From the NCBI RefSeq assembly GCF_032854445.1, contig NW_027018518.1, positions 1-19,229 on the forward strand: a stretch of 19,229 nucleotides of DNA, written 5' to 3'. A program made the translations under genes and the position numbers. Below the pieces are notes generated by a model. It worked only from the letters and a program-made list of their open reading frames with translations. It did not search any database and was not told the origin of the DNA. This DNA comes from Liolophura sinensis. Lineage: Eukaryota; Mollusca; Polyplacophora; Chitonida; Chitonidae. Positions 1 to 11,000 of this stretch are shown one piece after another (position 1 is the first letter of the stretch; each line of letters starts with the position of its first letter).

Positions 1-550
1 ATAAATAATCATGCAATTGTCGCTACAGCCAAAAGTATTGGTCGGAGAGCAACGCGGTTTGCAACCATTCGATTTCTCGTCACAAAATACGTCGGATTAG
101 CCTCTTACCAGCAGCACTGGAACAGTTTTTCCACTTTTGCATTTTTACCTGGTCTTTTTGTTAATTGAAATCGGCTACACTGTACTCTGTACAATCGCGA
201 CTGGTCATTACTATATTCAACTTTTGACTATAAGTTATGTGCCCTTCGGTAGCCCAGAAGACCTGAAATCTTTGGGCTAAGCCCATTTAACTCACCCAGC
301 AATTGTCTTACTTCTAAGTGCAAGACAATCTCAATGTCTTTATCTACGTGTAGAAAAACCACACCATTTGTACGTGAAAAACACAAGGAACTTGATACAG
401 TCTGCTGTAAAAAGTACAACTGACCACAGACCCACATGAATAAGGTGCCAAAAGATGCGGAATTGAGACAGGCATCGGCAGCTGTTGAAAAATTGCAAAT
501 ATCCCTGGTTTCCATGGAGTAAGAGCCGTTGCTGGGCACGTGATTATGAC
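1..550 (+). repeat. Satellite monomer M1 (D/E hybrid)
   Basis: 550 bp. The head aataatcatgc and acctgg match type D, while gtacgtgaaaa, the ccacagaccc block, acatgaata and gagacag match type E. The switch lies after offset 319. Private changes are gcaaccatt and aaggaactt. Confidence 0.85.
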
Positions 551-1103
551 ATAAATGATCATTCAATTGTCGCTACAGCCAAAAGTATTGGTCGGAGAGC
601 AACGCGGTTTTGCACCATTCGATTTCTCGTCACAAAATACGTCGGATTAGCCTCTTACCAGCAGCACTGGAACAGTTTTTCGACTTTTGCATTTTTGCCT
701 GGTCTTTTTGTTAATTGAAATCGGCTACACTGTACTCTATACAATCGCGACTGGTCATTACTATATTCAACTTTTGACTATAAGTTATGTGCCCTTCGGT
801 AGCCCAGAAGACGTCAAATCTTTGGGCTAAGCCCATTTAACTCACCCAGCAATTGCCTTACTTCTAAGTGCAAGACAATCTCAATGTCTTTATCTACGTG
901 TAGAAAAACCACAACCCATTTGTACGTGATAAACACAAGGTACTTGATACAGTCTGCTGTAAAAAGTACAACTGAACACTGACCCACATTTATAAGGTGC
1001 CAAAAGATGCGGAATTGGGCCAGGCATCGGCAGCTGTTAAAAAATTGCAAATATCCCTGGTTTCCCATGGAGTAAGAGCCGTTGCTGGGCACGTGATTAT
1101 GAC
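551..1103 (+). repeat. Satellite monomer M2 (F-like)
   Basis: 553 bp. cgac at offset 131, ctatac, GTC and gtgataaa mark type F. The tail has acatttata and attgggcc, as in type A. Extra bases in ttttgcacc, accacaaccc and ttcccatgg explain the length. Confidence 0.85.
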
Positions 1104-1653
1104 ATCAATGATCATTGAATTGTCGCTACAGCCAAAAGTATTGGTCGGAGAGCAACGCGGTTTGCACCATTCGACTTCTCGTCACAAAATACGTCGGATT
1201 AGCCTCTTACCAGCAGCACTGGACCAGTTTTTCGACTTTTGCATTTTTGCCTGGTCTTTTTGTTAATTGAAATCGGCTACACTGTACTCTGTACAATCGC
1301 GACTGGTCATTACTATATTCAACTTTTGACTATAAGTTATGTGCCCTTCGGTAGCCCAGAAGACGTCAAATCTTTGGGCTAAGCCCATTTAACTCACCCA
1401 GCAATTGTCTTACTTCTTAGTCCAAGACAATCTCAATGTCTTTATCTACGTGTAGAAAGACCAGACCATTTGTACATAAAAAACACAAGGTACTTGATAC
1501 AGTCTTCTGTAAAAAAGTACAACTGACCACAGACCCACATTTATAAGGTGCCAAAAGATGCGGAATTGGGCCAGGCATCGGCAGCTGTTGAAAAATTGCC
1601 AATTTCCCTGGTTTCCATGGAGTAAGAGCCGTTGCTGGGCACGTGATTATGAC
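1104..1653 (+). repeat. Satellite monomer M3 (A-like with G features)
   Basis: 550 bp. The head carries the 14-bp palindrome at 1105-1118. ggaccag and cttagtcc are shared with type G. The tail gaccag, gtacataaa, tcttctg, acatttata and attggg is type A. Confidence 0.85.
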
Positions 1654-2199
1654 ATAAATGATCATTCAATTGTCACTACAGCCAAAAGTATTGGTCGGAG
1701 AGCAACGCGGTTTGCACCATTCGATTTCTCGTCACAAAATACGTCGGATTAGCCTCTTACCAGCAGCACTGGAACAGTTTTTCGACTTTTGCATTTTTGC
1801 ATGGTCTTTTTGTTATTGAAATCGGCTACACTGTACTCTGTACAATCGCGACTGGTCATTACTATATTCAACTTTTGACTATAAGTTATGTGCCCTTCGG
1901 TAGCCAGAAGACCTGAAATCTTTGGCCAAGCCCATTTAACTCACCCAGCAATTGTCTTACTTCTAAGTCCAAGACAATCTCAATGTCTTTATCTACGTGT
2001 AGAAAAACAACACCAATTTGTACGTGAAAAGCACAAGGTACTTGATACAGTCTGCTGTAAAAAGTACAACTGACCACAGACCCACATGAATAGGTGCCAA
2101 AAGATGCGGAATTGAGCCAGGCATCGGCAGCTGTTGAAAAATTGCAAATTTCCCTGGTTTCCATGGAGTAAGAGCCGTTGCTGGGCACGTGATTATGAC
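1654..2199 (+). repeat. Satellite monomer M4 (B)
   Basis: 546 bp. gcatgg, CTG with caag, aacaac and gtgaaaagcac mark the five-unit form of type B (compare M13). Bases are missing in gttattg, tagccag, ttggcc and aataggtgcc. Confidence 0.87.
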
Positions 2200-2749
2200 A
2201 TAAATGATCATTCAATTGTCGCTACAGCCAAACGTATTGGTCGGAGAGCAACGCGGTTTGCACCATTCGATTTCTCGTCACAAAATACGTCGGATTAGCC
2301 TCTTACCAGCAGCAATGGAACAGTTTTTCCACTTTTGCATTTTTGCCTGGTCTTTTTGTTAATTGAAATCGGCTGCACTGTACTCTGTACAATCGCGACT
2401 GGTCATTACTATATTCAACTTTTGACTATAAGTTATGTGCCCTTCGGTAGCCCAGAAGACCTGAAATCTTTGGGCTAAGCCCATTTAACTCACCCAGCAA
2501 TTGCCTTACTTCTAAGTGCAAGACAATCTCAATGTCTTTATCTACGTGTAGAAAAACCACACCATTTGTACATGAAAAACACAAGGTACTTGATACAGTC
2601 TGCTGTAAAAAGTACAACTGAACACTGACTCACTTCAGTAAGGTGCCAAAAGATGCGGAATTGAGACAGGCATCGGCAGCTGTTGAAAAATTGCAAATTT
2701 CCCTGGTTTCCATGGAGTAAGAGCCGTTGCAGGGGCACGTGATTATGAT
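2200..2749 (+). repeat. Satellite monomer M5 (C/D hybrid)
   Basis: 550 bp. The first third has aaacgta, agcaatgg and ggctgcac of type C. The rest has CTG, gtacatg, gactc and the gcaggg of type D. The exchange lies between offsets 176 and 238. An extra g occurs in aggggcac. Confidence 0.87.
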
Positions 2750-3295
2750 ATAAATGATCATTCAATTGTCACTACAGCCAAAAGTATTGGTCGGAGAGCA
2801 ACGCGGTTTGCACCATGCGATTTCTCGTCACAAAATACGTCGATTAGCCTCTACCAGCAGCACTGGAACAGTTTTTCCACTTTTGCATTTTTGCCTTGTC
2901 TTTTTGTTAATTGAAATCGGCTACACTGTACTCTGTACAATCGCGACTGGTCATTACTATATTCAACTTTTGACTATAAGTTATGTGCCCTTCGGTAGCC
3001 CAGAAGACCTGAAATCTTTGGCCAAGCCCATTTAACTCACCCAGCAATTGTCTTACTTCTAAGTCCAAGACAATCCCAATGTCTTTATCTACGTGTAGAA
3101 AAACCACACCATTTGTACGTGAAAAACACAAGGTACTTGATACAGTCTGCTGTAAAAAGTACAACTGACCACAGACCCACATGAATAGGGTGCCAAAGAT
3201 GCGGAATTGAGACAGGCAATCGGCAGCTGTTAAAAAATTGCAAATATCCCTGGTTTCCATGGAGTAAGAGCCGTTGCTGGGCACGTGATTATGAC
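2750..3295 (+). repeat. Satellite monomer M6 (E)
   Basis: 546 bp. accatgcg, gccttg, CTG with caag, caatccc, gttaaaa and aaatatc mark type E. Losses in acgtcgatt, ctctacc and ttggcc shorten it. Confidence 0.87.
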
Positions 3296-3844
3296 ATCAA
3301 TGATCATTCAATTGTCGCTACAGCCAAAAGTATTGGTCGGAGAGCAACGCGGTTTGCACCATTCGATTTCTCGTCACAAAATACGTCGGATTAGCCTCTT
3401 ACCAGCAGCACTGAACAGTTTTTCGACTTTTGCATTTCTGCCTGGTCTTTTTGTTAATTGAAATCGGCTACACTGTACTCTGTACAATCGCGACTGGTCA
3501 TTACTATATTCAACTTTTGACTATAAGTTATGTGCCCTTCGGTAGCCCAGAAGACCTGAAATCTTTGGGCTAAGCCCATTTAACACACCCAGCAATTGCC
3601 TTACTTCTAAGTGCAAGACAATCTCAATGTCTTTATCTACGTGTAGAAAAACCACACCATTTGTACATGAAAAACACAAGGTACTTGATACAGTCTGCTG
3701 TAAAAAGTACAACTGAACACTGACTCACTTCAGTAAGGTGCCAAATGATGCAGAATTGAGACCAGGCATCGGCAGCTGTTGAAAAATTGCAAATTTCCCT
3801 GGTTTCCATGGAGTAAGAGCCGTTGCAGGGCACGTGATTATGAC
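3296..3844 (+). repeat. Satellite monomer M7 (F/D hybrid)
   Basis: 549 bp. It starts F-like (cgac at offset 131) and continues as type D (CTG, gtacatg, gactcacttc, gcaggg). The exchange lies between offsets 131 and 188. Private changes include atttctgcc and a missing g in cactgaacag. Confidence 0.83.
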
Positions 3845-4396
3845 ATAAATGATCATTCAATTGTCACTACAGCCAAAAGTATTGGTCGGAGAGCAACGCG
3901 GTTTGCACCATGCGATTTCTCGTCACAAAAATACGTCGGATTAGCCTCTTACCAGCAGCACTGGAACAGTTTTTCCACTTTTTGCATTTTTACCTGGTCT
4001 TTTTGTTAATTGAAATCGGCTACACTGTACTCTGTACAATCGCGACTGGTCATTACTATATTCAACTTTTGACTATAAGTTATGTGCCCTTCGGTAGCCC
4101 AGAAGACCTGAAATCTTTGGGCCAAGCCCATTTAACTCACCCAGCAATTGTCCTTACTTCTAAGTCCAAGACAATCTCAATGTCTTTATCTACGTGTAGA
4201 AAAACCACACCATTTGTACGTGAAAAACACAAGGTACTTGATACAGTCTGCTGTAAAAAGTACAACTGACCACAGACCCACATGAATAAGGTGCCAAAAG
4301 ATGCGGAATTGAGACAGGCATCGGCAGCTGTTAAAAAATTGCAAATATCCCTGGTTTCCATGGAGTAAGAGCCGTTGCTGGGCACGTGATTATGAC
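3845..4396 (+). repeat. Satellite monomer M8 (E with acctgg)
   Basis: 552 bp. accatgcg, caag, acatgaata, gagacag, gttaaaa and aaatatc mark type E. acctgg is otherwise a D feature, and caatctc lacks the usual E change at offset 330. Single-base insertions occur in aaaaatacg, cactttttgc and gtccttac. Confidence 0.83.
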
Positions 4397-4947
4397 ATAA
4401 ATGATCATTGAATTGTCGCTACAGCCAAAAGTATTGGTCGGAGAGCAACGCGGTTTGCACCATTCGATTTCTCGTCACAAAAATACGTCGGATTAGCCTC
4501 TTACCAGCAGCACTGGAACAGTTTTTTCGACTTTTGCATTTTTGCCTGGTCTTTTTGTTAATTGAAATCGGCTACACTGTACTCTATACAATCGCGACTG
4601 GTCATTACTATATTCAACTTTTGACTATAAGTTATGTGCCCTTCGGTAGCCCAGAAGACGTCAAATCTTTTGGCTAAGCCCATTTAACTCACCCAGCAAT
4701 TGCCTTACTTCTAAGTGCAAGACAATCTCAATGTCTTTATCTACGTGTAGAAAACCACACCATTTGTACGTGATAAACACAAGGTACTTGATACAGTCTG
4801 CTGTAAAAAAGTACAACTGAACACTGACCCACTTCAGTAAGGTGCCAAAAGATGCGGAATTGAGCCAGGCATCGGCAGCTGTTGAAAAATTGCAAATTTC
4901 CCTGGTTTCCATGGAGTAAGAGCCGTTGCTGGGCACGTGATTATGAC
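4397..4947 (+). repeat. Satellite monomer M9 (F)
   Basis: 551 bp. attgaattg, cgac, ctatac, GTC and tttggctaag mark type F. It is followed by a G-type copy, as in the seven-monomer block. Confidence 0.88.
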
Positions 4948-5498
4948 ATAAATGATCATTCAATTGTCACTACAGCCAAAAGTATTGGTCGGAGAGCAAC
5001 GCGGTTTGCACCTTTCGATTTCTCGTCACAAAATGCGTCGGATTAGCCTCTTACCAGCAGCACTGGACCAGTTTTTCCACTTTTGCATTTTTGCCTTGTC
5101 TTTTTGTTAATTGAATCGGCTACACTGTACTCTGTACAATCGCAACTGGTCATTACTATATTCAACTTTTGACTATAAGTTATGTGCCCTTCGGTAGCCC
5201 AGAAGACGTCAAATCTTTGGGCTAAGCCCATTTAACTCACCCAGCAATTGTCTTACTTCTTAGTCCAAGACAATCTCAATGTCTTTATCTACGTGTAGAA
5301 AGACCCAGACCATTTGTACATAAAAAAACACAAGGTACTTGATACAGTCTTCTGTAAAAAGTACAACTGACCACAGACCCACATTTATAAGGTGCCAAAA
5401 GATGCGGAATTGAGCCCAGGCATCGGCAGCTGTTGAAAAATTGCAAATATCCCTGGTTTCCATGGAGTAAGAGCCGTTGCTGGGCACGTGATTATGAC
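4948..5498 (+). repeat. Satellite monomer M10 (G with A-like tail)
   Basis: 551 bp. aaatgcg, ggaccag, atcgcaac and cttagtcc match type G (compare M27). The tail tcttctg and acatttata is A-like. Private changes are cctttcg, ttgaatcgg and acccagacc. Confidence 0.86.
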
Positions 5499-6050
5499 AT
5501 AAATGATCATTCAATTGTCGCTACAGCCAAACGTATTGGTCGGAGAGCAACGCGGTTTGCACCATTCGATTTCTCGTCAAAAAAATACGTCTGATTAGCC
5601 TCTTACCAGCAGCACTGGAACAGTTTTTCGACTTTTGCATTTTTGCCTGGTCTTTTTGTTAATTGAAATCGGCTACACTGTACTCTATACAATCGCGACT
5701 GGTCATTACTATATTCAACTTTTGACTATAAGTTATGTGCCCTTCGGTAGCCCAGAAGACGTCAAATCTTTGGGCTAAGGCCCATTTAACTCACCCAGCA
5801 ATTGCCTTACTTCTAAGTGCAAGACAATCTCAATGTCTTTATCTACGTGTAGAAAAAACCACACCATTTGTACGTGATAAACACAAGGTACTTGATACAG
5901 TCTGCTGTAAAAAGTACAACTGAACACTGACCCACTTCAGTAAGGTGCCAAAAGATGCGGAATTGAGCCAGGCATCGGCAGCTGTTGAAAAATTGCAAAT
6001 TTCCCTGGTTTCCATGGAGTAAGAGCCGTTGCTGGGCACGTGATTATGAC
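5499..6050 (+). repeat. Satellite monomer M11 (C head, F body)
   Basis: 552 bp. aaacgta belongs to type C, but cgac, ctatac, GTC, gtgataaa and acttcagta follow as in F. From about 5631 it matches M16. Private changes include gtcaaaaaaatacgtctg and ctaaggccc. Confidence 0.85.
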
Positions 6051-6590
6051 ATAAATAATCATGCAATTGTCGCTACAGCCAAAAGTATTGGTCGGAGAGC
6101 AACGCGGTTTGCACCATTCAATTTCTCGTCACAAAATACGTCGGATTAGCCTCTTACCAGCAGCACTGGAACAGTTTTTCCACTTTTGCATTTTTACCTG
6201 GTCTTTTTGTTAATTGAAATCGGCTACACTGTACTCTGTACAATCGCTACTATATTCAACTTTTGACTATAAAGTTATGTGCCCTTCGGTAGCCCAGAAG
6301 ACCTGAAATCTTTGGGCTAAGCCCATTTAACTCACCCAGCAATTGTCTTACTTCTAAGTGCAAGACAATCTCAATGTCTTTATCTGCGTGTAGAAAAACC
6401 ACACCATTTGTACATGAAAAACACAAGGTACTTGATACAGTCTGCTGTAAAAAGTACAACTGAACACTGACCCACATTTATAAGGTGCCAAAAGATGCGG
6501 AATTGGGCCAGGCATCGGCAGCTGTTGAAAAATTGCCAATTTCCCTGGTTTCCATGGAGTAAGAGCCGTTGCTGGGCACGTGATTATGAC
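6051..6590 (+). repeat. Satellite monomer M12 (D/A hybrid, 10-bp deletion)
   Basis: 540 bp. The D head aataatcatgc and acctgg lead into gtacatg, then into the A-like tail acatttata, attggg and ccaattt. Ten bases, present as 8987-8996 in M17, are missing between 6247 and 6248. tctgcgtg is shared only with M17. Confidence 0.9.
6241..6254. other. 10-bp deletion in M12
   Basis: caatcgc is followed directly by tactatattc. The other monomers have gactggtcat between them (8987-8996 in M17). It is private to M12, so it arose after the five-monomer duplication or is an assembly or read error. Confidence 0.85.
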
Positions 6591-7139
6591 ATAAATGATC
6601 ATTCAATTGTCACTACAGCCAAAAGTATTGGTCGGAGAGCAACGCGGTTTGCACCATTCGATTTCTCGTCACAAAATACGTCGGATTAGCCTCTTACCAG
6701 CAGCACTGGATCAGTTTTTCGACTTTTGCATTTTTGCATGGTCTTTTTGTTAATTGAAATCGGCTACACTGTACTCTGTACAATCGCGACTGGTCATTAC
6801 TATATTCAACTTTTGACTATAAGTTATGTGCCCTTCGGTAGCCCAGAAGACCTGAAATCTTTGGGCCAAGCCCATTTAACTCACCCAGCAATTGTCTTAC
6901 TTCTAAGTCCAAGACAATCTCAATGTCTTTATCTACGTGTAGAAAAACAACACCATTTGTACGTGAAAAGCACAAGGTACTTGATACAGTCTGCTGTAAA
7001 AAGTACAACTGACCACAGACCCACATGAAGAAGGTGCCAAAAGATGCGGAATTGAGCCAGGCATCGGCAGCTGTTGCAAAATTGCAAATTTCCCTGGTTT
7101 CCATGGAGTAAGAGCCGTTGCTGGGCACGTGATTATGAC
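6591..7139 (+). repeat. Satellite monomer M13 (B)
   Basis: 549 bp. ggatcag, gcatgg, caag, aacaac, gtgaaaagcac, acatgaaga and gttgcaaa occur here and identically in M18. Confidence 0.92.
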
Positions 7140-7689
7140 ATAAATGATCATTCAATTGTCGCTACAGCCAAAAGTATTGGTCGGAGAGCAACGCGGTTTG
7201 CACCATTCGATTTCTCGTCACAAAATACGTCGGATTAGCCTCTTACCAGCAGCAATGGAACAGTTTTTTCCACTTTTGCATTTTTGCCTGGTCTTTTTGT
7301 TAATTGAAATCGGCTGCACTGTACTCTGTACAATCGCGACTGGTCATTACTATATTCAACTTTTGACTATAATTTATTTGCCCTTCGGTAGCCCAGAAGA
7401 CGTCAAATCTTTGGGCTAAGCCCATTTAACTCACCCAGCAATTGCCTTACTTCTAAGTGCAAGACAATCTCAATGTCTTTATCTACGTGTAGAAAAACCA
7501 CACCATTTGTACGTGATAAACACAAGGTACTTGATACAGTCTGCTGTAAAAAGTACAACTGAACACTGACCCACTTCAGTAAGGTGCCAAAAGATGCGGA
7601 ATTGAGCCAGGCATCGGCAGCTGTTGAAAAATTGCAAATTTCCCTGGTTTCCATGGAGTAAGAGCCGTTGCTGGGCACGTGATTATGAC
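7140..7689 (+). repeat. Satellite monomer M14 (C)
   Basis: 550 bp. agcaatgg, ggctgcac, ataatttatttg, GTC and gtgataaa mark the five-unit form of type C. It differs from M19 only by an extra t in the cagttttttcc run. Confidence 0.92.
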
Positions 7690-8239
7690 ATAAATAATCA
7701 TGCAATTGTCACTACAGCCAAAAGTATTGGTCGGAGAGCAACGCGGTTTGCACCATGCGATTTCTCGTCACAAAATACGTCGGATTAGCCTCTTACCAGC
7801 AGCACTGGAACAGTTTTTCCACTTTTGCATTTTTGCCTTGTCTTTTTGTTAATTGAAATCGGCTACACTGTACTCTGTACAATCGCGACTGGTCATTACT
7901 ATATTCAACTTTTGACTATAAGTTATGTGCCCTTCGGTAGCCCAGAAGACCTGAAATCTTTGGGCCAAGCCCATTTAACTCACCCAGCAATTGTCTTACT
8001 TCTAAGTCCAAGACAATCCCAATGTCTTTATCTACGTGTAGAAAAACCACACCATTTGTACGTGAAAAACACAAGGTACTTGATACAGTCTGCTGTAAAA
8101 AGTACAACTGACCACAGACCCACATGAATAAGGTGCCAAAAGATGCGGAATTGAGACAGGCATCGGCAGCTGTTAAAAAATTGCAAATATCCCTGGTTTC
8201 CATGGAGTAAGAGCCGTTTGCTGGGCACGTGATTATGAT
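7690..8239 (+). repeat. Satellite monomer M15 (D head, E body)
   Basis: 550 bp. The D head aataatcatgc is followed by accatgcg, gccttg, caag, caatccc and gttaaaa of type E. It matches M20 apart from an extra t in gccgtttgc. Confidence 0.92.
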
Positions 8240-8789
8240 ATCAATGATCATTGAATTGTCGCTACAGCCAAAAGTATTGGTCGGAGAGCAACGCGGTTTG
8301 CACCATTCGATTTCTCGTCACAAAATACGTCGGATTAGCCTCTTACCAGCAGCACTGGAACAGTTTTTCCACTTTTGCATTTTTGCCTGGTCTTTTTGTT
8401 AATTGAAATCGGCTACACTGTACTCTATACAATCGCGACTGGTCATTACTATATTCAACTTTTGACTATAAGTTATGTGCCCTTCGGTAGCCCAGAAGAC
8501 GTCAAATCTTTGGGCTAAGCCCATTTAACTCACCCAGCAATTGCCTTACTTCTAAGTGCAAGACAATCTCAATGTCTTTATCTACGTGTAGAAAAACCAC
8601 ACCATTTGTACGTGATAAACACAAGGTACTTGATACAGTCTGCTGTAAAAAGTACAACTGAACACTGACCCCACTTCAGTAAGGTGCCAAAAGATGCGGA
8701 ATTGAGCCAGGCATCGGCAGCTGTTGAAAAATTGCAAATTTCCCTGGTTTCCATGGAGTAAGAGCCGTTGCTGGGCACGTGATTATGAC
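8240..8789 (+). repeat. Satellite monomer M16 (F; boundary of the two five-monomer copies)
   Basis: 550 bp. The head gatatcaatgatcattg carries the 14-bp palindrome at 8241-8254. The body has ctatac, GTC and gtgataaa. Its first third matches M21 and the rest matches M11, so the junction between the two five-monomer copies falls between 8370 and 8389. Confidence 0.9.
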
Positions 8790-9338
8790 ATAAATAATCA
8801 TGCAATTGTCGCTACAGCCAAAAGTATTGGTCGGAGAGCAACGCGGTTTGCACCATTCAATTTCTCGTCACAAAATACGTCGGATTAGCCTCTTACCAGC
8901 AGCACTGGAACAGTTTTTCCACTTTTGCATTTTTACCTGGTCTTTTTGTTAATTGAAATCGGCTACACTGTACTCTGTACAATCGCGACTGGTCATTACT
9001 ATATTCAACTTTTGACTATAAGTTATGTGCCCTTCGGTAGCCCAGAAGACCTGAAATCTTTGGGCTAAGCCCATTTAACTCACCCAGCAATTGTCTTACT
9101 TCTAAGTGCAAGACAATCTCAATGTCTTTATCTGCGTGTAGAAAAACCACACCATTTGTACATGAAAAACACAAGGTACTTGATACAGTCTGCTGTAAAA
9201 AGTACAACTGAACACTGACCCACATTTATAAGGTGCCAAAAGATGCGGAATTGGGCCAGGCATCGGCAGCTGTTGAAAAATTGCCAATTTCCCTGGTTTC
9301 CATGGAGTAAGAGCCGTTGCTGGGCACGTGATTATGAC
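8790..9338 (+). repeat. Satellite monomer M17 (D/A hybrid)
   Basis: 549 bp. It is the counterpart of M12 without the deletion and shares caccattcaatt and tctgcgtg with it. Confidence 0.93.
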
Positions 9339-9887
9339 ATAAATGATCATTCAATTGTCACTACAGCCAAAAGTATTGGTCGGAGAGCAACGCGGTTTGC
9401 ACCATTCGATTTCTCGTCACAAAATACGTCGGATTAGCCTCTTACCAGCAGCACTGGATCAGTTTTTCGACTTTTGCATTTTTGCATGGTCTTTTTGTTA
9501 ATTGAAATCGGCTACACTGTACTCTGTACAATCGCGACTGGTCATTACTATATTCAACTTTTGACTATAAGTTATGTGCCCTTCGGTAGCCCAGAAGACC
9601 TGAAATCTTTGGGCCAAGCCCATTTAACTCACCCAGCAATTGTCTTACTTCTAAGTCCAAGACAATCTCAATGTCTTTATCTACGTGTAGAAAAACAACA
9701 CCATTTGTACGTGAAAAGCACAAGGTACTTGATACAGTCTGCTGTAAAAAGTACAACTGACCACAGACCCACATGAAGAAGGTGCCAAAAGATGCGGAAT
9801 TGAGCCAGGCATCGGCAGCTGTTGCAAAATTGCAAATTTCCCTGGTTTCCATGGAGTAAGAGCCGTTGCTGGGCACGTGATTATGAC
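9339..9887 (+). repeat. Satellite monomer M18 (B)
   Basis: 549 bp. I see no difference from M13, including ggatcag, acatgaaga and gttgcaaa. Confidence 0.93.
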
Positions 9888-10436
9888 ATAAATGATCATT
9901 CAATTGTCGCTACAGCCAAAAGTATTGGTCGGAGAGCAACGCGGTTTGCACCATTCGATTTCTCGTCACAAAATACGTCGGATTAGCCTCTTACCAGCAG
10001 CAATGGAACAGTTTTTCCACTTTTGCATTTTTGCCTGGTCTTTTTGTTAATTGAAATCGGCTGCACTGTACTCTGTACAATCGCGACTGGTCATTACTAT
10101 ATTCAACTTTTGACTATAATTTATTTGCCCTTCGGTAGCCCAGAAGACGTCAAATCTTTGGGCTAAGCCCATTTAACTCACCCAGCAATTGCCTTACTTC
10201 TAAGTGCAAGACAATCTCAATGTCTTTATCTACGTGTAGAAAAACCACACCATTTGTACGTGATAAACACAAGGTACTTGATACAGTCTGCTGTAAAAAG
10301 TACAACTGAACACTGACCCACTTCAGTAAGGTGCCAAAAGATGCGGAATTGAGCCAGGCATCGGCAGCTGTTGAAAAATTGCAAATTTCCCTGGTTTCCA
10401 TGGAGTAAGAGCCGTTGCTGGGCACGTGATTATGAC
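9888..10436 (+). repeat. Satellite monomer M19 (C)
   Basis: 549 bp. Counterpart of M14, sharing the unusual ataatttatttg. It has aaaagta at offset 34, where the seven-monomer C copies have aaacgta. Confidence 0.93.
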
Positions 10437-10985
10437 ATAAATAATCATGCAATTGTCACTACAGCCAAAAGTATTGGTCGGAGAGCAACGCGGTTTGCAC
10501 CATGCGATTTCTCGTCACAAAATACGTCGGATTAGCCTCTTACCAGCAGCACTGGAACAGTTTTTCCACTTTTGCATTTTTGCCTTGTCTTTTTGTTAAT
10601 TGAAATCGGCTACACTGTACTCTGTACAATCGCGACTGGTCATTACTATATTCAACTTTTGACTATAAGTTATGTGCCCTTCGGTAGCCCAGAAGACCTG
10701 AAATCTTTGGGCCAAGCCCATTTAACTCACCCAGCAATTGTCTTACTTCTAAGTCCAAGACAATCCCAATGTCTTTATCTACGTGTAGAAAAACCACACC
10801 ATTTGTACGTGAAAAACACAAGGTACTTGATACAGTCTGCTGTAAAAAGTACAACTGACCACAGACCCACATGAATAAGGTGCCAAAAGATGCGGAATTG
10901 AGACAGGCATCGGCAGCTGTTAAAAAATTGCAAATATCCCTGGTTTCCATGGAGTAAGAGCCGTTGCTGGGCACGTGATTATGAT
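10437..10985 (+). repeat. Satellite monomer M20 (D head, E body)
   Basis: 549 bp. Counterpart of M15. Its end, gattatgatatc, leads into the palindromic head of M21. Confidence 0.93.
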
Positions 10986-10986
10986 A

Positions 10987-11000
10987 TCAATGATCATTGA
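10987..11000. repeat. Head palindrome, 14-bp form (in M21)
   Basis: tcaatgatcattga is a perfect 14-bp dyad. M3 (1105-1118) and M16 (8241-8254) have the same form. Most other monomers keep the inner aatgatcatt (10 bp), and D-headed copies (aataatcatgc) have lost it. No function is shown; such dyads can extrude as hairpins or bind dimeric proteins. Confidence 0.85.

Larger units (their letters stand above)
1..5630 (+). repeat. Disordered part of the array (M1 to start of M11)
   Basis: Monomers here use the same variant alphabet as the seven-monomer block further on but in an irregular order. I read it as D/E, F, A-like, B, C/D hybrid, E, F/D hybrid, E, F, G, then a C-headed F-like copy. No exact higher-order period fits. 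Private one-base gains and losses, mostly in homopolymers, are frequent, and monomer length ranges from 546 to 553 bp. This could be an older, decaying zone of the array or a poorly polished stretch of assembly. Confidence 0.75.
5631..8370 (+). repeat. Five-monomer higher-order unit, copy 1
   Basis: This block runs from within M11 to within M16 and matches 8371-11116 monomer by monomer, offset by about 2.74 kb. I saw no base substitutions between the copies. Differences are small indels (for example an extra g in the gggctaaggccc of M11, an extra t in M14 and M15, an extra c in M16) and a 10-bp deletion in M12. The order in terms of the seven-monomer types is F tail, D/A hybrid, B, C, D/E hybrid, F head. 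The left limit lies between the c/g site at 5630 and the g at 5649, where M11 and M16 begin to agree. Confidence 0.85.

Noticed and set aside
2907-3284. Recurrent minus-strand open frames of 100-125 codons, including the longest here
   Set aside because: They recur at the monomer period, are cut by frameshifts in many copies, change length with the CTG/GTC variant, and variants alter residues freely. I saw no recognisable domain and no ribosome-binding or splice context.
6726-7028. Plus-strand open frame of 100 codons starting at a hydrophobic stretch
   Set aside because: It is this long only in copies with caag at offset 277; elsewhere a taa interrupts it. The hydrophobic start comes from the T-rich tract. 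It resembles no family I know.
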